Assembly: GCF_024868665.1 (NCBI RefSeq)
Contig: NC_079891.1
Coordinates: 15,617,396-15,681,395 of the forward strand
Length of the DNA stretch: 64,000 nt
From: Triplophysa rosa
Lineage: Eukaryota; Chordata; Actinopteri; Cypriniformes; Nemacheilidae
Direction: 5' to 3'
Shown: positions 24,201-36,200 of the stretch, piece after piece
Numbering within the stretch: position 1 is the stretch's first letter
How the letters are laid out: the number at the start of each line of letters is the position of its first letter
Translations under genes and position numbers: made by a program
Notes under the pieces: model-generated
The model's database searches: none
Told to the model about the DNA's origin: nothing
What the model saw: the letters and a program-made list of their open reading frames with translations, nothing else

Positions 24201-27200
24201 AAGAAGTCAAGTGTGAACATGGCCTTATATTTACAAAAAGGTTTGTAAACCATTTTGTTAGGCTGTATGTTGAAGGTGGCAGAGGTAGAATTAGGTTTTA
24301 AACCTCTTGACAAACACAGACAAACTGCAGACGTTCTGTTGTTTCTCTACCTATTAAAGTCATATAAATTCATAAAGTTTGCTGAAGAGCCTCCCCCATA
24401 CCCAGATAGCACAATCCATCTGGTTTACGTCGATTTGACGTCTGCATTTACATCTGCAAGACATCTTAAATACATAGTTTGCTCATCTGCAATACGTCTC
24501 GGAGACGTCTGAACGTCTGTAATACGTCTGCTAAAGATCTGGAGATCTGCTGCTTAAAAGCATCTGCTAAATATCTTAGAAAGAGCTGTTGTACATCCAT
24601 TCTAAATCATAAACATCTTACAGACATCTTCTAGATCCAGACATCTCCGAGACGTATTGCAGATGAGCAAACGATGTATTGTAGATGTCTTGCAGACGTA
24701 AACCAGATGTATGTGTGCTATCAGGGTAACATCTCAAAACAACGCCATGATTTCTGCCCTTGCACAACATGTAAGAAACCAATATCCGAATGAAACCTAA
24801 TTTACTCCCCAATTCTATAATTCATGTCAGTTTCACTCCTTTACCTTTTTATTTAATTTTTTATGAATACACAAGGAGTCATCATGTTTGTAAGATTTGG
24901 TGTCACGATAATATTTAACCACTGGCAGTCTGATGCTGAAAAGGTCATGTTTGAAGAGACGATTAGGTACAGAGACAGCTTGCTCTTTTCGCTTTGAGGG
25001 TTTCTAGGGATTCGTCTGAATCATCCTGGTCGTGACTCGAGACATGGTGTTTTGTCTCAGGAATGTAATCAATACATTTTATGTGAGAAGGTTTTGCAGC
25101 TTGTTGTGATGCGCAGGATTTAGTTTAGGCCAGCTATAGCTGCTGCTGCAGTTGAATCATTACCATCTGGTATGGATGCATTTAAAGAATCAATATTTGC
25201 TGAAGAGAGATGCAGGGTCTTCCTTCTGCTTATCTGAAAAGCTGCAGCTATCAGCTTTTAAGAATTGGAGCTTGAAACAATTGTAACTTGAGACTGTTTT
25301 GTAGATGATTTTCAGATTAAATACTTAATGTGCCTCACAGGGCTGTCAATATTTATTACCAAAGCTTTGACAGTCATTAAAGCGACAGTTCATCCAAAAA
25401 TGAAAATTCTGTCATAATTTACTGACTTAATGTATTATTTCAAACCTGTATACATTTCTTTGTTCTGCTAAAAACAAAGAAATATATTTCGAAGAATGTC
25501 AGTAACAAAACAGATCTCACCCCCCATTGACTACCATAGTATCTATTTCCCCTTCTATGGCAGTCAATGGAGGGGGGGTGAGATCTGTTTGGTTACTGGC
25601 ATTCTTCCCAATATCTTTCTTTGTGTTCATCAGAGCAATACATGTATACAGGTTTGAAACAATCTGAGGGTGAGTAAATGATGACAGAAATTTTGTTTTT
25701 GGGTGAACTATCCCTTTAAGTCCCATCATGCAAAGAGTGCAAATAAGTTTACTTTTGGTTCATGTCCCATCTGTGCTGGATTCAGAAATAAGATATCTGT
25801 TAAGTCATTGGGCATGAAAAGAAATGAACATTAATACAGATTTAATGAAGTTCATTTGACGAATTAACTCTGACATCCTTGGTGTTTCACATGTTCAGGG
25901 CCAGTACATTTTTTACAGCAGACTTGTGTAATTTAACAATGTGGACTGAAGGGGGTGTGAAATGTGGGTCTGCTTTAGTGATTAGGACCATCACTTCAGT
26001 GATTTAGTGCACCATCAATGCACTCCATGAGTGGGTGTTCTGGCTTTCATGGTTGGTTTCGTGTATGTGGCGTACAAGCTCTATTGGCGCAGACCCGTAC
26101 CCAAACTCTGCCTGATACTCTCGCCTGCTTTCTTTCAGTCCATCATTCTGTCAGGATTGACTGTGTGAAGTCTTGGGACAGTTGCTTAGCTGAGCTAAGC
26201 AATTTTCTGTCAGGCCAGGCTATATATTTTTGACAGCACCATTTATCTGCGTGTAGACCAGAGAATAGCAAGATGTGTGGATGGTTTGGAACAGAGATGG
26301 GAAGACGGAGAGGGAGAATTTAACTATTAGAGACTGTATGCATGAGTGAGGCGGTCCTGTCACTCTGTTTTATGTGAATGCCAGTTTGAAGGGTTGAAAT
26401 GCCAATGTGTTCATCACGTTCATTCAGAGAGAGAGAGACTAATGCTGAATTCTCAGCTTCACTTGCTCTCACATTGCCCGTATGAAAGTGTGTGTTCATG
26501 AATGCCTGTGTTTGTGGTTAAGTGTTGGAAATAATTTATTTTACAACAGTTTTATGAATTAAACACACTTAAAAGTTGGTGTCCAACAAAATAAAAGTAC
26601 GTATACAATAAGATTAGGCTAGTTTATGTGTTGCCTGAAAAATGGGCAAAGGTTGGCACATCAGTTTGGAAGGTCTCTGGAAGGACTCTGTAGCACCCCC
26701 TGTAACAGGCTATGTAGCATACATGTGTGAAACTTGGTCCATATATAGTTCTCATCTACATGGATGTGGCCGTTGGAGCCAGCAGGAAGTACAGTATGTT
26801 ACTTGCAAATGGCAAAATACTAAATACTACTCCACACACCTATCCAAAATAGCTTCAGGCACATGACCAAATGTTTATAAGGAAAAAACAACCTAATAAA
26901 ATGTTCTTAGGAGGAATGCATTGTTTGATTTAAAGTCTTGTTTGCTCAAGTTGTGAATAGGCCCTTACTTGCCTTCTGAATCATAAACTAAATTCTGTTT
27001 CAGGAAAAAAGCAGATTTTACAAATTCCTGCTTTGTATGTGTCATGTCAGATAGACACATTCTAAGAAATGGTGGAGATTTATGGGATTCCTTTTGTGCC
27101 AATAAGAATGAACGCAAACTTTTAAAAAACGAACAAAAATATACAATGAGAAAGAAAATAAACACTTTGATAATGAAAACAATAAACTCAATTGCAAGAA

Positions 27201-30200
27201 AGTGACATGATTTTCAAATAAACTGCTATTTTTCTTAACAATTTTCTAAGTTTCGTTTTTGCAAATAATAGTTTTGAATTCGCTGCCAGATTTTTCATTT
27301 GCGCTTTCCGAGTTTTCGTTTACGCTTCTCAATTTTTCGTTCGCCTTTCTGGCACAAATCTCATGTGTAGGCAGGACTTATGGCCGCTTTACGCTGATTG
27401 GCTAGTGAGTTTTTGATTGACAGCTCCCTGACAAGGAAGTCGATACTGAAGACAGTACAGTGCAGCGAATCTTAGAGAACGATCTGCATGCTGTTATCTT
27501 TATTGTTTGTACTTAAAAACTACTTTCTTATTTAGTTAGTATATTAGTAATTGGTATTTGAAGTTGGTAAATCATGCGCGGTGTGGATCCAAGCGTCCTC
27601 CTCCTCATCATCGTCCTTCTCACCCTCAGGTAAATGAATGTAATTCAGATAATAAAGAAAATCGCCAAAAGTTGTATTCCTGTACAGTAGCAATTCTGTC
27701 TTTACTTAGCTCGTTCATTGTGTGCTTTATACTTTCTGTCAGGTATTATTTTATGGACTGTAAGATTATTTTCTTAAAAAGGAACGAACAACTTGCATTA
27801 TAACATCCAATAAAGACACGTTACAGATTATTGGGTTGTGAGAAATTAACGTGCTAAATGAAAACATTGCTGCATAGTTACTGTACAGAGAAACTTTTAG
27901 CGATTTTATTATCTCGGTTACATAAATGTACCTGAGGGTGACTTGTGTCCAGCTGAGGAGGATGACGATGTCGCTCTTGCATAGTTTCCTTTTAAAGAAC
28001 TAAGTCCACTTATAAGTCAAGTACTGTATCTTTCTTTTTAAACTCATGGTGAATGTACAGTATTATACCCCTTTCTTTACATTCACAGAAAGTACACCTC
28101 ATAAAACAGTACCAATACATTCAAATGACATTTATGTTTTTTAAACGCTACAACAAAACACATTCATAAGGTGACACAATTAGAGGCCTTTAGAATGTTT
28201 TATTAATTTATTCTGTCTCTTGCAAACAACAATTTCATTATGTATTTACACACCTACATAAAACAGGTTAAGGAAAAGCAGAAGAGAGACTTCTTTAACT
28301 ATAAACAAACATTGAAAGATAGAAACAATACATCAAATGCCACCACGATTATAATGTATAAATTATAAATATGAACTGGAAGCATAATACTTTATTGTAT
28401 ATCTCCTCAAAACCCACTAGGCATCTCGTTTTCCTGATATCATTGTAATTATAAATTATAGACTGCTGTCTTGACGGCCTCTAAACCCACGTAAAGTTGC
28501 ATGTGAATATGGCTAAGGTTATCTATCCTGTCTTTACTCGACGTTGGCTTGTTGTTACGGCGTGATAGAGCCTGGAAACGTGTCCTACTTTTAAGTGCGT
28601 GAAAGTTGGCAACCCTGCTAATATACTAACAAAATAAGAAAGTAATTTAAGTACAAACACTAAAACAATACTATACAGAAAACCACAAGCAGATTGCTCT
28701 CTAATCCGCTGCACTGTCTTCAGTTTCGACTTCCTGGTCAGGGAGCTGTCAATCCAAATCTCACTAACCAATGAGAGTAAAGTGGCCATAAGTCCCGCCC
28801 ACACGTGAGTTTGTGCCAGAAAGGCGAACGAAAAACTCGGAAAGCGCAAATGAAAAATCTAGCAGCGAATTCAAAACTATTATTTGCAAAAACGAAACTT
28901 AGAAAATTGTTAAGAAAAATAGCAGTTTATTTGAAAATCATGTCACATTCTTGCAATTGAGTTTATTGTTTTCATTATCAAAGTGTTTTTTTTCTTTCTC
29001 ATTGTATATTTTTGTTCGTTTTTTAAAAGTTTGCGTTCATTTTTATTGGCACAAAAGGAATCCCATAGAGATTTACTGTGTTGGAGAGAGTTCGTTTGTT
29101 ATATTTATATGTGGGTGATTAAATCCTGGTTTTCATATTATTCAAGTTAGAAAGAAGCATTCTGATGTTTTAGTGGGAGAGAGGGCAGTGTGTGGGCAAC
29201 ATATGTGTTAGTGTGTGTGTTATAAATGTGGACTGTTATTAGTGTGTGTCAGTTGCTTTGTGTTTTGTATCTGTAGGTGGTTGCTTTGTGCATGGGGTCC
29301 ACATTCAAAACACCAAAATCCCACACAACCTGCCTGTATGACTTTAGATAGCACTTTTCCTGTGCGGGCTTGTACTTCAACAAGCTCTATTGCAAAGAGA
29401 AAATGCTGTTCAAACTTGGTTTGTTGCTAAACTGCATGTTCTTTTCAAAAATATTTTATTAATAGAGATTTGCTGAATATAAATTGTATTAAAGTTATTT
29501 AGTTGTACGTTATGTGACGCTTATGTTATGTAATGCTCTAACTTAGGACACCCTAAGTATTAAAGGAATAGTTCAATTTCAAAATTGAAATTCTATCATC
29601 ATTTACTCACCCTGTTGTCATTTTAAACCTGTGTGATTTTCTTTCTTCTGCAAAAAAAAATATATTTCTTAAAATGTTGGTTACCAAAAACCGTGGGTCC
29701 CCATTGACTTCTATTGTATGAACACAAAACCAATGCAAGACAATGGAGACCAACAGTTTTCTGTTTACATCATTTTTTTTAAATATCTTCTTTTTTGTTC
29801 TGCAGAAGAAAGTCATACAGGTTTGAAATGACAAGAGGGCTTGTAAATAATGATATTGAGACCACACTAAGGTACAGTATTTGCTATACTGCTTTATGTG
29901 TAATATAGTGTATGTCTGATTTGTGTGTTAATAGACACATTTAAATAGACTGAACTGGTGCAGAGAGTCTGTATGTCTTAATATCTCTTTTTTTGCTTCT
30001 TGCTTTCATATTCCCCAACAGGGGCGGTTCTAAGGTGAGTGGATATCCGGGGCTTTGCCCAGAGACCTCCACATATGTGTTCGAATACAGTGGCATAGCA
30101 AGATCAGGTCCGGGCCCATATGTAAAAACTTTTAGGCAGCGGCTATCTTAAGTTTAAATAGCAGCATTTCTTAGCGATGTGCTTTTTACACTAACTGAAA

Positions 30201-33200
30201 ATAGCTGTATTTTCTTTGGATTAAGTAGAAATAGTAGTTACATGCTATTGGTATTTATAAATAGTGGCAGATAAAGTTGCTATTTGCACCTCAGTATTGT
30301 TGTGCATTAGCAATTATGCAATAATAACAGAGTGTAAATCATTATATTTATAAAAATGATTAAAATGATGGCAATTTATTGAGATATTAAAGCCTTACAC
30401 CTAAAGGTCTTTGCACATACAGTCCGAAATTTTCGTATGCGTTTTTTCGTATTTGGCGCTCGTTTGTACGGTGTCTCTGAATTGTTAAAAAAGGCCTCTC
30501 AAAATGCTTGCTAAGTTGCTATGGATGCGAAAAATGCAGAAAATCGAACCCAGTCCGATTTTTTTATGACAGACGAAAATATCGGAGGCAGTGTGTAAAT
30601 GTGATTGACACAACGTGAGGTCGTATTTATTTTTTAACGTGCGGAAATTTCGGACGCAAATTTCGGACTCAATGTGCAATGGGCTTAACCCTAAACTTTA
30701 TGAATAGAAATGAATTTTATGTCTTAAATCAATTTGATTGAAAACCAATGCCTTTATGATCTGTAATGTGATAGAAAAAGGTAAAAGAGCGTTTTCAGCA
30801 TTCTTTTCTAATCTAGGTGGATTAGAACTCTGGTCTCCAGTGTTAAACTCAACAGACTTTATACCTACGCCACAGTAGTTGCTATTTGAAGTGGCGTCAT
30901 TCTTACAATTTCTCTATTCCAATCACATATTGGTGGGCGGTGCTAGTGCAAATAGTCTCTGCCAACAAGGCCGGCTATTTGTACTCAGTGTAAATAGACA
31001 CTCCGAAACTTTAAATCGGCCACCTCCGCCTGTTCGCGACCACGTTGCGCATTACTGGACATTGGTTGTTTACTCAGGTTTGTTATTTAAATGTTAATGC
31101 ATGTCAATTGCACTCAAATAGTAATGGCAGACCCCAAGGTAGCGTAAACTCTCAAGCGCCAGAAAGAGGGAAAAAGCGACGCAGCCAGCATTTTGCACGT
31201 GTTTTCACACGCAATATGTGAACGGCCCTAACATTTCTATGATAAAAATGTTATCAAACATTAAACATTTAGCTACTTACATCGCACTAGCTCTTTCACA
31301 GTTAGAACGGACCTTAAAGGTGTCAATAACTGGCTTTTTTATTATTTTATACTGCTGTCTGAGGTCTAAAAATGCTGGGTAAGGGGCGGTGTTTTTACAC
31401 TGAGAAGGACCGACTCACATTTATCCATTGGTAGACGCGCAAAAGATGCAAAATGTAAACGGCCCCTAAGTGATTTGTACACGGCATGGCCTTCAGGGCT
31501 TCAGCCCCCTTAGCCCACCCCTACCGCCGCCCCTGTTCCCCACACATGTCACACTTACCCCCTTTTATCAACTTGACATATTCAGTATCCCTTCAAGGGC
31601 AATTTTTTCTCAGTTTTTTTACCCCCCTTTCTTAGTTTTGATCTTTTCTTTATGTTTTTATACTGTCTAGTTCCTCTTTTATTTGTGTATTCAGTCCTCT
31701 CTGGTCCTACTGTGAGCTGTTCTCAGGATGTGTGAGAAAGATCTCAGAAATGTGTGTCTGTCACTTTATACATTTGCATGTGTAAGAAATCTGTTTTTGA
31801 CTTCATCTATTTCTGTCATTCAATGTTAAACAGAACCTGTTACAAACCTGTAATAAATGTGAAATTGTTACGATCGTGTTAAGGAATGGTGTGTGTTTGT
31901 GTGTACCAACTTAGTTATGTACAAAATAATGGTGACAGGGTTGACATTTTAAAACTCTAAAGGGATATTTTTGTTCCCATTCCCCATAAAGTGTTGAAGA
32001 GTATAATGTGGTTGAAGATGTATTTAAAAAAAAGTTTCAGTTGCTGTACATTAATAAAGGACTCAAATGCCACATGTTCTGTGGATTAACCCATGCACAA
32101 GTAAAAGAATAATTTTCTTCTGCTAACAGCATACCAGTGCACATATTGGCCTTATTGATTGCTTGTATTGGTGTGGATTACTAGCAGTCACTGAGCATTC
32201 TTACTTACTGGAAGTTAGTCATAAATGGACAACATAAACCGAGAAAGAACCCGATGGGAGGGAGAAAGAGATACTGAAAAAAAATATTCATGCACTATAT
32301 GTCATGATCCTGTGCCCCTTGTTAGGAGGTTTCTAGTTTTGTGGACAGGGTTGTGACAGTACCATGTCTTTTGCGCTTATTGTGTTCTGTGTGGAAGCAC
32401 ATGGCCTTTGTTTGTTGTCCCTCGTTTCCCCGTCTAGTTTCCATTAGCATTTAATTCTAGAGATGCACCGATTGCAATTTTCTTTGCTGATTCCGATTTC
32501 CGATTTTATTACAAGTGAAACCTGCCGATTCCGATTTTCTATCTACAAACTATAATTGACAGTATACTGTATATAAAACCATATTAACTTTTCTTCAATA
32601 CACATTTTTTTTATTTTCATTGAATAAATGATTGAACATTACAATTTCCCCAAATTTCCCTAAATGCAGTTCTCCAAGCTGCATTAAATTCCAGAATCTT
32701 CTCTTTCCCAAACAACTCTTAAATTGAAGAACTCTTTGACTGAAAAGAAGTACAAATAATAAAATATAACTAAACATGTCACTTAATTTACCTTTTTCAT
32801 TTTTGTACTCATCTCACAAAAGTCTAAGATAACAATAAAATACTTCAACTTTATTCTCGTCTGTTTCCGTTTATGATACTAACATTGCTTTATTTCATTT
32901 TTTCTGAAATGTAAAATAAATTGTCTTTATCTTGTGTCTGTAGTATTAAAAGACTTACACTTATGAGTGAATTCTACTCTAAAGATGTATATGTATTTGC
33001 AGTTTTTTTGTGTTAGTAAAGAACTCAATCAGATATATATCACATATATTTATTGATTTATTCATTTTTTTATATTTTGGTTTTTTAAAAACAAGTAGAA
33101 GTTGTGTTGAATGTCATTTTACCTAGGTGAAATGACCACAGTTTTAACGTAAGACAAGCAATCAGGTTGAGTGGAATTTACGTTTGTTTTACACAGAGTG

Positions 33201-36200
33201 AACGACTTCAACATGAGTTTAGCATGTGTCAGAGTTTAGCATGATGCTAATAGCATCACTGTTGGCATACATACCCCATGTGGACGGAGCAGCGAGAGAT
33301 GAACTACAGTGCACCCTTTTGTCTGTACAGTACATGATGCGTGTGCACGCGCGTGCAGTCAGCGGATATGAGAGATGCGCGTCAGTCAGCAGTATGGAAG
33401 GCCGTTTTATCAAAAATGTCTTTAGACGTAACGTGTACAGACGTTATACGCGTGGACGCGTTATTGCGCCTAAAGACGTAATTTCGTCTACAGACGTTAG
33501 ACGCGTGGACGCGTAATTGCGTGTAGACACGTAAACCTTAGCGGCTCCGTTGTCAAAATAAGAGTCACATCCAGCAATGCAGACCCTACTGATATTTTAT
33601 CTTTGCTACTCTTTTCTGTTGGCTGTTATACTTATTTTATTAAAACATGGCAATGATACACTTAATTTAATGATTAAATCGATAATCATTAAATGATTAA
33701 TATGCAAATTTGTCCTATGGTGTGACAGCAAAAATGTAGGAAAACCAAGAACGAAGATAAATCTCTCTTATGCTATTTTATATGATAAAATCCCTGTTAT
33801 GTTATTTTATATGATAAACATAAATATTAATTATATAAAATAATGTAAAACTAACTGTTAAATATATAAATATTGATGTTCGACAATCAATTATTCACTC
33901 TATACAAGTACTGCTTTACTGCGTTATGTGAGGTAGCGGCTTTCTTTATAAAATAAGCACTTTAGAAATAGTTGAAGTTGCATTTATTAGGACTCATAGG
34001 ATAAAAATAAACCAAATTGCAAACTAAATCCAACCATCAATATTATTTAATTTTGAAATGAGTGTGAGAACCCGCAATCTCATGCCCAAATGTATCAACC
34101 AGCTACACTAACTGGCAGTATGGTCATATCAAAGGATCTCAAACTTTGGGTCGGAGGGTCACACAAAGCCACTTGCTGTTGCCATGCATTAAAAAAGTTT
34201 ATTCCAGTAACTTACAATTACTTATATAGTTCACACGTTTATTGTGCTTGGACACTGAATGCTCAAGCGGCGTATTTACAGCGCAAAGCATGTATCTTAT
34301 GGCCGCGTTTATTAAAGCATTAAAATATAATCCAGTAATTTACAATTACTTATATAGTTCACACGTTTATTGTGCTTGGACACTGAATGCTCAAGCGGCG
34401 TATTTACAGCGCAAAGCATGTAGCTTATGGCCGCGTTTATTAAAGCATTAAAATATAATCAACGTTATTACATTTATGCATTTGGCAGACGCTTTTATTC
34501 AACGCGACTTACATTGCTTTATCTTATACATATGTGCAATCCCTGCGATCGAACCCACAACCTTGCGTTGTTAACGCAATGCTCTTACCACTGAGCTACA
34601 GGAAAGCTGTTTTTTAATTACAGAAACAGGGAGATGAGACGGGGAGGTGGAGGGGTGTTGAATTACTTGTAGAGATGGCGCAGGTGAGATTTCTGGTCTT
34701 ATTTATAAGGAGTCTCGCTTGAGCTGATAGGATTGCTGATAGGGAACCAGCCGAGATGATTATGTGCTCCGGCTTCTCCCGAACTTTGTTAATGAAACAT
34801 CATTTATGCTTCATAAAAAAATAAAAACACAGCTTCCTCGTTTACTGGTTTTCTGACATTTTTCGTGTTTTTAACATGATTTTAATCTTCATGTACTGTC
34901 CGTAGTGATTCGGATATGCATAATACTGGACAAATATGTGTTATGTTTAATGTAAATATGTGTAATGTTAAAATGCAAATGAGAACTCTCTCGGGATCCC
35001 TTAGTGTTCGGGACTCTCGGCAGCAGCCCATGTTGCCCATTGGGTTGACGGCATAATACGTATAATTTTACAAATGCACACATTCTTGAAAAACGCGTCG
35101 GCAGTTGTTAAGAAAATTTCGCAAAGCCATGCTTTCGATGGTCTGTCTATACCGCTTGTATTTTGAAATGCCCTCTTCTCCCCTGTCGTAAAATCACGTA
35201 TACGCTGACGTATTCATTACTAGGACCATATGCAGTGCCACGCATGAGGGAGCATCACGTTTATATGTATAATTCATGAATGACACGTGGTTACGCTAAT
35301 GATGACGTCACGAATGTATGCTTAATCAATTTTATGCAAATCTTTCCGTTTTGTGACTTTCCATTGGCTAAAACCAATACGTCTGTAGACGAAATTACGT
35401 CTTTAGGCGCAAAAACGCGTCCATGCGTTATATCGTCTGTACACGTTACGTCTAAAGACAATTTTGATAAAACGGCCTTCCATACAGCAGAGACTCGCGG
35501 TCCGGTGGACACACATGCGAGTATAAACGAGCCGTGAAAGACAGGCTGTGCGCGCGCACGTTTACATGTTTACTTGCGGCTTTGAGTGTACTGACGGCTG
35601 TGACGTTCTTGCCCGCGTCACGGGAAACAGAAGATCGGCTATGGAAGGCCGTTTTATCAAAAATGTCTTCAGACGTAACGTGTACAGACGATATAACGCG
35701 TGGACGCGTTTTTGCGCCTAAAGACGTAATTTCGTCTACAGACGTATTGGTTTTAGCCAATGGAAAGTCACAAAACGGAAAGATTTGCATAAAATTGATT
35801 AAGCATATAGTCGTGACATCATAATTAGCGTAACCACGTGTCATTCATGAATTATACATATAAAGGTGATGCTCCCTCATGCGTGGCACTGCATATGGTC
35901 CTAGTAATGAATACGTCAGCGTATACGTGATTTTACGACAGGGGAGAAGAGGGCATTTCAAAATACAAGCGGTATAGACAGACCATCGAAAGCATGGCTT
36001 TGGTAATTCAACACCCCTCCACCTCCCCGTCTCATCTCCCCGTTTCCGAGTAAAATACAGCTATCCTGTAGCTCAGTGGTAAGAGCATTGCGTTAACAAT
36101 GCAAGGTTGTGGGTTCGAACCCAGGGATTGCACATATGTATAGGATAAAGCAATGTAAGTTGCGTTGAATAAAAGCGTCTGCCAAATGCATAAATGTAAT

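Larger units (their letters stand above)
33393..35484 (+). mobile_element. Long-TIR DNA element copy X1
   Basis: The ends TATGGAAGGCCGTTTTATCA and their complement delimit the copy, with a 6-bp duplication CAGCAG at 33387-33392 and 35485-35490. TIRs extend about 130 bases and are full of ACGT, GACGT and ACGCGTGGACGCGT repeats. Inside are a 128-bp tandem duplication (34204-34459), a minus-strand tRNA SINE (34468-34605) and a 455-bp block (34667-35121) missing from copy X2. No transposase is seen. It is the mirror image of X2. Confidence 0.9.

Noticed and set aside
24401..24726. CRISPR-like array because of short repeated ACGTCT/ACATCT motifs
   Set aside because: Repeats are irregular, in both orientations and inside a TA-flanked MITE; no spacer structure.
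35280..35844. Mirror-image open frames on both strands around the X1/X2 junction
   Set aside because: The same peptide appears from both TIRs because the ends are inverted repeats; no known domain and no initiation context.
36066..36140. Functional tRNA gene
   Set aside because: A and B boxes are present, but the acceptor stem does not pair, and the sequence runs straight into a SINE tail; the mirror copy at 34468-34605 shows it is a repeat.
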